Source of the DNA: Desulfarculus sp.
GTDB taxonomy: Bacteria > Desulfobacterota > Desulfarculia > Desulfarculales > Desulfarculaceae
NCBI GenBank assembly: GCA_016218705.1
Contig: JACRDC010000053.1
Location: 62,001-126,000, forward strand
DNA length: 64,000 bases
Reading direction: 5' to 3'
Numbering within the stretch: the first letter of the stretch is position 1; every line of letters starts with the position of its first letter. Of this stretch, positions 39,472-48,741 are shown piece by piece. Under the pieces are notes generated by a model. It searched no databases. It had not been told where the DNA came from and was given only the letters and a program-made list of their open reading frames with translations. The translations under genes and the position numbers were made by a program.

Positions 39472-41476
39472 CCGGGAGCCGGCGGGCTTGGATGTCTGCC
39501 TGGTGGCCATGCCCTTCAGCCGGCCCACCGGCCCCTCCCTGGCCCTGGGCCTGTTGCAGGCCGCCCTGCGCCAGGGCGGCATCAGCGCCGTGTCGCTCTA
39601 CGCCAACCTGATTTTTTTCGAGCGCGTGAGCTTCAGCGAGGACGGCTGGGTGAGCGCCTGCTCCCGCGACCAGTCCCTGGGCGAGTGGCTCTTCGCCGGG
39701 GCGGCCTTTCCCGATTTTCAGCCCGACCATGACCAGTACCTGGACCTGGTGCACGCCCGCAACTCCGTCTACCGCCTCTTAAGCCTGGATGCCTTCAAGC
39801 AGCGTTGCTGGTCCCTGCGCCAGCGGGCCGCCGCCCTGGTGGAGGACATGGCGGGCCGGGTGCTGGAGATGGCCCCCCGCGTGGTGGGCTGCTCCTCCAC
39901 CTGCGTACAGCACGTGGCCTCCTTGGCCCTCCTGCGCCGGATCAAGCAGATGAGCCCCGGCATCGTCACCATGCTTGGCGGGGCCAACTGCGAGGGCGAG
40001 ATGGGCCTGGCCAGCCACCGCGCCTTCCCCTGGGTGGACTACGTGGTCTCCGGCGAGGCCGACGATCTGATCGTGGACCTGGCGCGGGGCGTGCTGGAGC
40101 ACGGGAGCCAGCTTGGCCCCCAGGGCCTGGCCGAGGGCGTGCTGGCCCCCTGCCACCGCCGGCTGGGCTATCCAGGGCAGACGGGCGATCCGCCCCGCGC
40201 CACGGCCCGGGACCTGGGCCGGCTGCCGCTGCCCGACTACGGCGACTACTTCGCCGAGCTGGAGCGCTCGCCGGTCCTCAAGCAGACGGTGCGCCCGGGG
40301 CTTTTGGTGGAGTCCTCGCGGGGATGCTGGTGGGGGCGCTGCCGCTTCTGCTCGTTGGACGGCCGCAAGTGCGGCTTCCGCAGCAAGCCGCCGGAGCGGG
40401 TGCTGGAGGAGCTGGCCGAACTGGGCCGGCGCCATGGCGTGGACCGTTTCCTGTTCACCGACAGCCTGCTCAACCGCTCCTACTTCGATAGCCTCCTGCC
40501 CGAGCTGGAGCGCCAGGGCGCGCCCTACCGGCTCTTTATCGAGATCAAGTCCAACCTGGACCGGCGGGAGCTGACATCCCTCAAGCAAGCTGGCTTCACC
40601 TTTCTGCAGCCGGGCATCGAGAGCTTCAGCACTCCCCACCTGGCGCACATGAACAAGGGCGTCCAGGCCTGGCAGAACGTGCAGGCGGTCAAGCTGTGCC
40701 GGGAGCTGGGCCTGGGCTGCGTGTACAACCTGCTGCACGCCCTGCCCGGCGAACGCGGCGAGTGGATGGAGGAGATGGCCGAGTTGGTCCCCTGGCTGAC
40801 CCACCTCAGGCCCCCGGCCACGGTCTGCCAGGTGCGCTTCGACCGCCTGAGCCACTACGCCGAGCACCCCGTCCAGTGGGGCCTGGAGCTAAGTCCCTCG
40901 CGGGCCTTCCAGGCCATCTATCCCTTGCCGCCGGAGCAGGTCGCCGGCCTGGTCTATTCCTTCGTGGACCAGGAGCGCGAGGCCATCGCAGACAGCCCCT
41001 TCTTGTCCCTGGCCCTGCAAAGCGAGGCCATGCTCAAGCTCATCAGGCGGGTGCGGGCTTGGCGCGCGGCCTATTTCAGCCCCACGCCGCCCATGCTCTC
41101 TTGGCGGCACGACGGCCAGGGCGTGCGGGTCAGCGACAGCCGTCCGGCGGCCACCCAGGCCGGCTGCCGGCTGGAGGGACTGGAGCGCGGCCTTTTTCTG
41201 GCCTGTGCCGATGCGTGCCCGGCCGGCGAACTGCACGCCCGCTTCGTGGCCCAGGGGGTGGAGCCCCAGGCCTGCGAAGATGCCCTGACGCGCCTGAAGG
41301 GCTGGGGTTACCTGGTGGAGCTGGACGGCCGCCTGCTGGGGCTGGCCCTGGCCGAGCCGGTGCCCCCGGAGCCTCTGTGGGACGACTTCGGCGGCGGCAG
41401 CGTAGACCTGGACAAGTTGGCCCAGATGCAGCGGGCCAGCCGCGCCGGCGGCGCGCCGGAGCCGTGCGATGCCTGA
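39464..41476 (+). CDS. RiPP maturation B12-binding radical SAM C-methyltransferase (M2)
   Basis: VCLVAMPFSRPTGPSLALGLLQ, MLGGANCEGEMG, ESSRGCWWGRCRFCSLDG; overlaps M1 by 8 nt. Confidence 0.9.
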   Translation: MISREPAGLDVCLVAMPFSRPTGPSLALGLLQAALRQGGISAVSLYANLIFFERVSFSEDGWVSACSRDQSLGEWLFAGAAFPDFQPDHDQYLDLVHARNSVYRLLSLDAFKQRCWSLRQRAAALVEDMAGRVLEMAPRVVGCSSTCVQHVASLALLRRIKQMSPGIVTMLGGANCEGEMGLASHRAFPWVDYVVSGEADDLIVDLARGVLEHGSQLGPQGLAEGVLAPCHRRLGYPGQTGDPPRATARDLGRLPLPDYGDYFAELERSPVLKQTVRPGLLVESSRGCWWGRCRFCSLDGRKCGFRSKPPERVLEELAELGRRHGVDRFLFTDSLLNRSYFDSLLPELERQGAPYRLFIEIKSNLDRRELTSLKQAGFTFLQPGIESFSTPHLAHMNKGVQAWQNVQAVKLCRELGLGCVYNLLHALPGERGEWMEEMAELVPWLTHLRPPATVCQVRFDRLSHYAEHPVQWGLELSPSRAFQAIYPLPPEQVAGLVYSFVDQEREAIADSPFLSLALQSEAMLKLIRRVRAWRAAYFSPTPPMLSWRHDGQGVRVSDSRPAATQAGCRLEGLERGLFLACADACPAGELHARFVAQGVEPQACEDALTRLKGWGYLVELDGRLLGLALAEPVPPEPLWDDFGGGSVDLDKLAQMQRASRAGGAPEPCDA

Positions 41477-42968
41477 GCCACGCCAGATGCCTTGCGCGCC
41501 CGCGCCAGACGGCGGCCTGCTCCACGGGGTGGACCAGCCCCTGCTGGCGCGGGTCAAGCGCTGCGTGGAGTGGCTTACGGCCGACCGCGAGCTGCGCGCG
41601 GCCCTGCGCCAAAGGCCCGGCCAGGCGCGGGCGCTGGCAGATGCGCGGGGCCTGCCCTTGGACCTTGGTGAGTTGGAGCCCCTCTGGAGACATGGCTTCG
41701 GCAGACCTTGGCGGCCCCAGGAAGAAAGGGATTGGCCGCTGCTGGGGCTCTGGGCGCGCTGGCAACGCCGGCTGGCCGCCCACCGCCGGCAATTGCGCCG
41801 GCAGGCCGACCCCGGCCCGGCCAACCCACGCTTCAGCGCCTGGCGCCAGAGGCAGATGGCCCGCAATCGCTGGGAGCTGGGGGCCGGCGAGCGCGCCCTG
41901 ACCTACCCCGTGCTGGCCTACGAGTTGAGCCGGGGCTGCTCGCGGGGTTGCTGGTTCTGCGCCTTTGACGCCCCGCCGCTCTCCGGGGTGTTCCAGCACA
42001 CCTTTGCCAACGCCCGGCTGTGGCGCCAGGTCCTGGAGACGGGCGTGGAGATGTTGGGACCGGGCGCGGCGGGCAGTGGGTTCTGCTACTGGGCCAGCGA
42101 GCCCGCCGACAACCCCGGCTACCTGGCTTTTCTGGCCGGCTATGCCGAAATCAACGGCAGCCTGGGTCCCACCACCACCGCCGCCGCCGATCAGGACCTG
42201 GGCTGGACCCGCGCCCTGCTGGAGACCTACCGCCACACGGGGCTGCCGGGCCTGCGCTTCTCGATATTGTCCCTGGCCATGCTGCGCCGCGTCCACCAGG
42301 CCTTCGGCCCCGAGGAACTGCTGCTGGTGGAGTGCCTGCCCCAGAACCCTGAGTCCATCCTGCGCAAGTCGCTGGCCGGGCGGGCCAGGCAGGACGCCGG
42401 CGCGCGTTGGAACGGCCAGTGCGCCCGCATAGCCGATGAGCTGGGGCACGGCCAGGACGAGCGGCCCCTTGATCTGGAGGCCTGGGCCGGCGACACCAGC
42501 GCCTGCCTGGCCGGCTTTTTGGTGAACATGGTGGAGCAGAGCGTCAAGCTGGTTAGCCCCTGCCGGGTCAGCCGGCGCTGGCCCCTGGGTTATCGGGTGC
42601 ACGCCCAGGGGACCTTCCGCGATGCTGGCCAATACCGCCGCTTCATCACCCAGGCCGTGGAACGCCACATGCCCCCGGCCCCGCCCATGGGCCAGGCGCT
42701 CAGGCTGCGCGAGGGCCTGGGCCTGAAGCAAGACGGGGATGGCCTGGCCATCTCCTTTGGACCGCGCAAGCTGCGCCTGCCTTCTTCGTCCGGCCCCGCC
42801 CTGGGCCTGGTGGCCGGGCTGGCGGCCCAGGGGCGCTGGACACCTCCCGAGATCGTGGAGCAGGCCCTGGCCGGAGGCGCCGAGTATTTCTCGGCCTGGG
42901 CCGCCCTGGAGAGCCTGAATCAGTGGGGGCTATTGTGCGACGACCCCGCCAGGCCAAGGGAGGGCTGA
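41469..42968 (+). CDS. Radical SAM RiPP amino-acid epimerase, PoyD-like (E2)
   Basis: YPVLAYELSRGCSRGCWFCAFDAP, ECLPQNPESIL, LAGFLVNMVEQSVKLVSPCRVS; paralogous to E1 throughout. Confidence 0.88.
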   Translation: MPEPRQMPCAPAPDGGLLHGVDQPLLARVKRCVEWLTADRELRAALRQRPGQARALADARGLPLDLGELEPLWRHGFGRPWRPQEERDWPLLGLWARWQRRLAAHRRQLRRQADPGPANPRFSAWRQRQMARNRWELGAGERALTYPVLAYELSRGCSRGCWFCAFDAPPLSGVFQHTFANARLWRQVLETGVEMLGPGAAGSGFCYWASEPADNPGYLAFLAGYAEINGSLGPTTTAAADQDLGWTRALLETYRHTGLPGLRFSILSLAMLRRVHQAFGPEELLLVECLPQNPESILRKSLAGRARQDAGARWNGQCARIADELGHGQDERPLDLEAWAGDTSACLAGFLVNMVEQSVKLVSPCRVSRRWPLGYRVHAQGTFRDAGQYRRFITQAVERHMPPAPPMGQALRLREGLGLKQDGDGLAISFGPRKLRLPSSSGPALGLVAGLAAQGRWTPPEIVEQALAGGAEYFSAWAALESLNQWGLLCDDPARPREG

Positions 42969-42972
42969 GGCC

Positions 42973-44958
42973 ATGGGCCTGGACTGCTGCCTGGTGCTGA
43001 TGCCCTACGCCGACCTGCGCGCGCCCTCCCTGGGCCTGGGGTTGTTGCAGGCCGCCCTGCGCCAGGAGGGCCTGACCGCGCGCACCGTTTATGCCAACCT
43101 GGACTTCGCCGAGGCCACCGGCCTGGCCCTGCCCGAGCGGGTGATGAAGGCCGGCCGTTGGCTTTTGGGTGAATGGAGCTTCGCCCGCGCCGCCTTTCCC
43201 GAGCACGCCCGGCGCGACCAGGAGTACCTGGATTTTTTATACCAGCGCTGGGTCCTGCGCTATCCCCCCCGCGCCCGGCGCATCCAGCGGGCATATTTCC
43301 ATGACCGCGCCCTGGACCTGCGCCAGCAGGCCGAGGCCTTCCTGGAGGACCTGGTCCAGAGGCTGGCGGACTTAGAGCCGCGCGTGGTGGGCTGCTCCAG
43401 CACCTTCCAGCAGCACGTGGCCTCCCTGGCCCTGCTGCGCCGCCTGCGGGACAAGGCCCCCCAGGTCATCTCGCTGCTGGGCGGGGCCAACTGCGAGGGG
43501 ACCATGGGCCTGGCCACCCACCGGGCCTTCCCCTGGGTGGACTACCTGGTCTCCGGCGAGGCCGACGGCATCATGGCTCCGCTGGTGCGGGGGCTCCTGG
43601 CCCAGGGCCGGGGCCTGCGCCCCACGGACCTTCCGGTTGGGGTGCTGGCGCCGGCCCACCGTCAGGAGGGTTATCCCGCCGCCGGCCCTGACAAGGCCTT
43701 CCCGCGCGCCGTGCTGGCCGGCTTGGATCAAGCCCCGCCCCCCGACTACGGCGATTTTTTCGCCAGGCTGGAGCAGAGCCCGGCGCTCAAGGCGGCCCTG
43801 GATGTCTCGCTGCCTTTCGAGACCTCGCGGGGCTGCTGGTGGGCCCAACAGCCCGGCGGCGGCTGCACCTTCTGCGGCCTCAACGGCATGGAGGCCGGCC
43901 AGCGGCGCAAGTCCCCCTCGCTGGCCCTGGCCCAGATGCAAGGGCTCTTGGACAGCTACCCCGCGCGCAAGGTGCGCATGAGCGACAACATGCTGCCGCC
44001 CGACTACTACAAAACCTTTCTGCCCCGCCTGGCCCAGGCCCCCTGGCGAGGCCAGGCCACCTTTTTTTACGAGACGCGTTCGGCCTTGAGCCGCCAGCAG
44101 GTGGCCGCCCTGCGCCAGGCCGGGGTGATCTGGATCCAGCCCGGCGTGGAGAGCCTGGACAGCCGCTGCCTGGCCCTCATCAACAAGGGCTGCCAGGCCT
44201 GGCAGCACGTGCAGACCCTCAAGTGGTGCCTGCACCAGGGGGTGCGCGCCACCTGGCATCTGCTCTTCGGCTTTCCCGGCGAGCAGGACGCCTGGTACCA
44301 TGACATGGCCGGGCTGCTGCCGCTGCTGCACCACCTGCAATCGCCAACCATGCTGATGCCCTTCAACTACGACCGCTTCAGCCTCTACCAAAGCCAGCCG
44401 GCGCGCTACGGCCTGGAGCTTGCGCCCATTGCCGACTATGCCCATGTCTACCCCCTGCCGCCGGCCCAGTTGGCCGAGTTGGCCTATCTCTGGCAAGACC
44501 CCGCCCAGGAGGCCTACGCCTTGAACCCCCTGGCGCCCTATCTGGGCCACGGCGGTGGCCTGGAGGCCCTGGAGAGGGCCTTCCTAGCCTGGCGCCGCGC
44601 CTTTCTCTTGGACAACCCCCGCGCGGAGCTTGGCATGCGTGACACGCCCCAGGGCCTGGAGATAACCGACACCCGGGAGGGGCGCCGCCACTGGCGCCTG
44701 ACCGGGCTGGAACGCCAGGTGTACCTGGCCTGCGACGAGGCCCCTCCACGCCAGGCCTTGCTGGAGGGCATGGCCGGGGCCGGCCATGCAACCCAGGCCG
44801 TGCTGGCCGTCCTGGACGGCCTGCTGGCGTCAAGGCTCTTGGTGGAATTGGACGGACGGGTGCTGGCCCTGGCCGTGGCCGAGCCCCTGCATCCCTATCC
44901 CGAGTTGACCGACCACCCGGCGGGCATGCTTCGTTTCAGCGGCGAGGACGGCGCATGA
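42973..44958 (+). CDS. RiPP maturation B12-binding radical SAM C-methyltransferase (M3)
   Basis: CCLVLMPYADLRAPSLGLGLLQ, LLGGANCEGTMG, ETSRGCWWAQQPGGGCTFCGLNG. Confidence 0.9.
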   Translation: MGLDCCLVLMPYADLRAPSLGLGLLQAALRQEGLTARTVYANLDFAEATGLALPERVMKAGRWLLGEWSFARAAFPEHARRDQEYLDFLYQRWVLRYPPRARRIQRAYFHDRALDLRQQAEAFLEDLVQRLADLEPRVVGCSSTFQQHVASLALLRRLRDKAPQVISLLGGANCEGTMGLATHRAFPWVDYLVSGEADGIMAPLVRGLLAQGRGLRPTDLPVGVLAPAHRQEGYPAAGPDKAFPRAVLAGLDQAPPPDYGDFFARLEQSPALKAALDVSLPFETSRGCWWAQQPGGGCTFCGLNGMEAGQRRKSPSLALAQMQGLLDSYPARKVRMSDNMLPPDYYKTFLPRLAQAPWRGQATFFYETRSALSRQQVAALRQAGVIWIQPGVESLDSRCLALINKGCQAWQHVQTLKWCLHQGVRATWHLLFGFPGEQDAWYHDMAGLLPLLHHLQSPTMLMPFNYDRFSLYQSQPARYGLELAPIADYAHVYPLPPAQLAELAYLWQDPAQEAYALNPLAPYLGHGGGLEALERAFLAWRRAFLLDNPRAELGMRDTPQGLEITDTREGRRHWRLTGLERQVYLACDEAPPRQALLEGMAGAGHATQAVLAVLDGLLASRLLVELDGRVLALAVAEPLHPYPELTDHPAGMLRFSGEDGA

Positions 44959-46961
44959 GCGGGGCCCCGGGCAACGGCGGGGGCCTGGCCCTGGACGGGC
45001 GCCAGGCCGACGTGGTGCTGGTGTGCATGCCCTACAGCAGCATCGAGTGCCCCTCGGCCGGCCTGGGGGTCTTGCAGGGGGCCTTGCTCAGGGGCGGCGT
45101 CACGAGCCAGGTGGTGCACGCCGACCTGCTCTTCGCCGAGCGCATCGGCATCAACGCCTACCGCATCCTCAACATCGGCCACCGTTACGACATGATCGGC
45201 GAATGGACCTTCGCCGGCGCGGCCTTCCCGGAGTTTCAGCCCGACAACTCCCATCACCTTGAGCACCTGGCCCATTACTTCCGGCGCCATTACGGACGCA
45301 GCTCCCCGCCGGACACCGAGACCAGCCTGATGGAGCTGTTCGCCGAGATACGCCAACAGGCGGGCCAGTTCGTGGACCAGTTGGCCCGGGCCATCCTGGC
45401 CAAGGCCCCCAAGGTGGTGGGATGCAGCTCCACCTTCGAGCAGCACCTGGCCTCCCTGGCGCTCTTGCGCCGCATCCGCGAATTGGACGGCGGAGTGGTC
45501 ACGCTGCTGGGGGGGGCCAACTGCGAGGGCGTCATGGGCCTGGCCACGGCGCGTGAGTTCGATTGGGTGGACGTGGCCTTTTCCGGCGAGGCCGACGAGG
45601 TCATGGTGGAGCTTTGCGGGCAGTTGATGCGCCTGGGCCGCGGCGCCAGGGCCGAGGACTTGCCCACGGGGGCCATCACCCGCCAGCTTGCCCGGGAGCT
45701 TAGCGCCCTGCCGCCCCAGGCGCGCCCCATCCCCAGGGCGCTCACCCACGACATGGACCGCATGCCAGACCCCGATTACACGGATTACTTCAACACCCTG
45801 GAACAGGTTTCCTTCCGGGAGCAGATCATCCCCGGGGTGCTCATGGAGACCTCGCGGGGCTGCTGGTGGGGGCGATGCACCTTCTGCGGGCTCAATGGCT
45901 GCGGTAGCAGCTACCGCGCCAAGTCGCCCAGGCGGGTCCTGGACGAGCTGGCCCGGCTGTCGCAAAAGTACGGGCGCGACAACTTCGGCCTGACCGACAC
46001 CGTGGTGGGCAAGGGCTTTTGGCGGGGCGTGTTGCCGGAGCTGGCCCAGGGGCCTCCGCCCTACCGGCTGTTCTTCGAGACCCGCTCCAACTTGGACCGC
46101 GGCCAGGTGGCACTCTTGGCCCGGGCGGGGGTGCGCTGGGTTCAGCCGGGTATCGAGGGGCTGCACGGGGGCATGCTGCGCCTGATGAAAAAGGGCGTCA
46201 GCGTCTTCGACAACATCCAGATGCTCAAGTATTGCCGCGAAAAGGGCATCTACGTCGTCTGGCACCTGCTGGCCGGCTTCCCCGGCGAGGACGACGCCTG
46301 GCACCTGGAAACCGCCGCCTGGCTGCCCCTGGTCTACCATTTGCAGCCGGTGGGCGGGGTCAAGCGCATACGCTTCGACCGCTTCTGCGGCTACCAGGAG
46401 CGCCCCCAGGAGCACGGTCTGACCATAGAGCCCTTCGCGGTCTACCGCAACCTCTACCCTCTGCCCCAGGAGGCCCTGACTGATTTGGCCTATTACTTCC
46501 GCGACGCCAGGCCCGGCCAGGCCCACCACGCCGAGGGCCAGGTGCCGCCTGGCATCGGCGCCCTGCGCCAATGCCAGGAGCAGTGGGCGGCGGCCTTCTT
46601 CGGGCGCGGCCAGGCCAGCCTGTACCTGGTGCCGGAGGGCCAGGGCGCCTTGGTGCATGACAGCCGGCCCTGCGCGCCCGCGCCCCAGGGCCGCCTGGAC
46701 GGCCTGGAGCTGGCGGTGCTCCAGGCCTGCGACCCGGCCGTGGACCTGCCCGGGCTGCTGGAGCGCCTGGGGGCGCGGGGGGCGCGGGCCGCCTCGCCGG
46801 AGGTGATGGACGCCCTGGAGCGGCTGCGGCAGATGAAGCTGTTGCTGGAGATCGAGGGCCGGATGCTGGGCCTGGCCTTGGAGGAGCCGCCACCGGCCCT
46901 GGAGACGCGGGAGCGCTTCCCCCCCGGCTGCGCCCCCATTCCCCGGCTGGACATTCTATAG
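44955..46961 (+). CDS. RiPP maturation B12-binding radical SAM C-methyltransferase (M4)
   Basis: VVLVCMPYSSIECPSAGLGVLQ, LLGGANCEGVMG, ETSRGCWWGRCTFCGLNG. Confidence 0.9.
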   Translation: MSGAPGNGGGLALDGRQADVVLVCMPYSSIECPSAGLGVLQGALLRGGVTSQVVHADLLFAERIGINAYRILNIGHRYDMIGEWTFAGAAFPEFQPDNSHHLEHLAHYFRRHYGRSSPPDTETSLMELFAEIRQQAGQFVDQLARAILAKAPKVVGCSSTFEQHLASLALLRRIRELDGGVVTLLGGANCEGVMGLATAREFDWVDVAFSGEADEVMVELCGQLMRLGRGARAEDLPTGAITRQLARELSALPPQARPIPRALTHDMDRMPDPDYTDYFNTLEQVSFREQIIPGVLMETSRGCWWGRCTFCGLNGCGSSYRAKSPRRVLDELARLSQKYGRDNFGLTDTVVGKGFWRGVLPELAQGPPPYRLFFETRSNLDRGQVALLARAGVRWVQPGIEGLHGGMLRLMKKGVSVFDNIQMLKYCREKGIYVVWHLLAGFPGEDDAWHLETAAWLPLVYHLQPVGGVKRIRFDRFCGYQERPQEHGLTIEPFAVYRNLYPLPQEALTDLAYYFRDARPGQAHHAEGQVPPGIGALRQCQEQWAAAFFGRGQASLYLVPEGQGALVHDSRPCAPAPQGRLDGLELAVLQACDPAVDLPGLLERLGARGARAASPEVMDALERLRQMKLLLEIEGRMLGLALEEPPPALETRERFPPGCAPIPRLDIL

Positions 46962-47009
46962 CCGCGCGCCAGGCGAGGCCCGGCTGGGCGCGCTGCGGGC
47001 GGCCGGCAC

Positions 47010-47070
47010 TTGACAAGGTACCGCCGCCTCAAGAGAGAATAGCATCAGGCCCGCCTGACTGAGGGGGCCT
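47010..47070 (+). promoter_or_regulatory. Candidate internal promoter and 5'-UTR hairpin ahead of the export genes
   Basis: TTGACA (47010-47015), 19 bp, GAGAAT (47035-47040), then hairpin AGGCCCgCCT-gactg-AGGGGGCCT. Confidence 0.4.
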
Positions 47071-47085
47071 GCATCGAGGGGAACC

Positions 47086-48741
47086 ATGAGTCTCTGGCCA
47101 GCGATGCCCATCGCCGCGACCCTTGCCCCGCCCCGGCCCGCGCGCCGCGGGTTGGCCGCGCGGCTGCCCCTGATCCTGCTGGGGGCCATCTTTCTGCTCC
47201 TGACGCTGGCCCTGGCGGCGCCGGCCCAGGAAGCCCCCGGCGCCTCGGCGCCGCCCGTCCAGCCCCGGGGGCAGGCCATATCCCTCATGGAGGCGGCGCG
47301 CCTGGCCCTGGCCCAGAACCCGCAGATACGCCTGGCCGAGCAGGCGGTGGAGGCCAGCAAGGGCGCCCTGGAGACGGCGCGGGGCCGCTTCGACTTCACC
47401 TTGGCCTCGTCGCTGGCCCAGAGCTACAACACCCTGCCCCTGGCCAAGCTGTACCGCGACGCCTACCGGCGCAGCTTCCAGACCACCAACATTACCTCCT
47501 TCGACATGGAGGCCAAGCAACTCCTGTACAACGGTGTGCAGCTCAACCCCTACATCACCGTTACGCGCACCCGCGACACCCTGGACTACCCCGTTTTGCC
47601 CGCCAGCCAGGCCACGGTGCAGTTCCAGGTGGTGGTGCCCCTGCTGAAGGGCCTGGGCGAGGAGGCCACCGGCGCCCCCGGGCGGGCTGCCCAACGGGAC
47701 CTGGAAAGCGCCCAGACGTCCTATATGCACGCCATCTCCCTGAACCTCTACAACGCCATTAACGGCTACTGGCTGCTGCGTCAGGCGCAGTATTCTCTCG
47801 ACGTCAACATCGAGTCCGAAGCGCGTGCCCGCAAGCTTCTGGAGGAGGTCAGGTTCCTGGTCGAGGCCGATCAGACGCCTCGCAGCACCATGGTCAACCT
47901 GCAGGCCAACCTCGGCCTCAAGTCCGCCCAGCGCCAGGCGGCCCAGCGGTCGGTGCTGGCCGCCGCCGAGAACCTGGCCAACAGCCTGGGCCTGAGCGGC
48001 CAAGGCGTCATGGGCATGCCCCTGGCTGCCGACGAGTTCCCTCCACCGGGGACCATGCCGCTGGTGGCCGGAGAGGACATCTACCGGGGCATGGCCATGG
48101 ACCGACGCGCCGACCTCAAGGCCGCCAAGGCCAAGGAACAGGCCGCCCAGGAGAACCTGGTGGCCGCCCTGGACGCCATGAAGCCCAAGGTGAACCTGAC
48201 CCTGGCCGCCGGCTACAACGGCCTGTCTGAGATAGAGAGCTACGACTCCTATGGCCGCTCCATCACCGACGGCATCTACGGCCCCAGCGTGATGGGCAAG
48301 TTGGATTTCGAGTTCCCCCTGCAAAACCGCGCCGCTCGGGGCCAGATGCTGGCCAGCAAGGCCCAGTTGCGCCAGGCCCAGATCAACCATGGCGACCTGG
48401 CGCGCCAGGTGGAACTGGGCGTGACCTCCGCCCTGGCCACCATGGCCGCCGCCGCCCGCCAGTACGCCGACGCCAGCGGATCGGTGCAAAACTACCGCCA
48501 GAGCGCCGACGACGAGCGCACCAAGTTTCAACTAGGCATCTCCACCATCCTGGACGTTATCCAGGTGGAGGACCAGCTCACCAGCGCCCTGCTTAACCAG
48601 GTGGCGGCCTTGCAGGGCTACGCCTCGGCCCTGGCCCGCTTGCGCTACGAGACCGGCACCCTGATAGCCGGCGACCCCCAGACCGCCAGCCTGAGCCGCG
48701 AGAGCCTGACCACTCCCCCCAGCCAAGGGGCTTTGCCATGA
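47086..48741 (+). CDS. TolC-family outer-membrane efflux protein
   Basis: Signal-like N-terminus, ISLMEAARLALAQNPQIRLAEQAVEASKGALETARGRFDFTL; C-terminal QLGISTILDVIQVEDQLTSALLNQVAALQGYASALARLRYETGTL. Confidence 0.9.
   Translation: MSLWPAMPIAATLAPPRPARRGLAARLPLILLGAIFLLLTLALAAPAQEAPGASAPPVQPRGQAISLMEAARLALAQNPQIRLAEQAVEASKGALETARGRFDFTLASSLAQSYNTLPLAKLYRDAYRRSFQTTNITSFDMEAKQLLYNGVQLNPYITVTRTRDTLDYPVLPASQATVQFQVVVPLLKGLGEEATGAPGRAAQRDLESAQTSYMHAISLNLYNAINGYWLLRQAQYSLDVNIESEARARKLLEEVRFLVEADQTPRSTMVNLQANLGLKSAQRQAAQRSVLAAAENLANSLGLSGQGVMGMPLAADEFPPPGTMPLVAGEDIYRGMAMDRRADLKAAKAKEQAAQENLVAALDAMKPKVNLTLAAGYNGLSEIESYDSYGRSITDGIYGPSVMGKLDFEFPLQNRAARGQMLASKAQLRQAQINHGDLARQVELGVTSALATMAAAARQYADASGSVQNYRQSADDERTKFQLGISTILDVIQVEDQLTSALLNQVAALQGYASALARLRYETGTLIAGDPQTASLSRESLTTPPSQGALP

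Noticed and set aside
44895-46658. 587-aa antisense ORF opposite M4
   Set aside because: Antisense artefact of high-GC coding sequence; no family motif.
47029-48531. 500-aa antisense ORF opposite the TolC-like gene
   Set aside because: Low-complexity Gly/Gln/His composition; sense strand has a recognisable TolC family protein.
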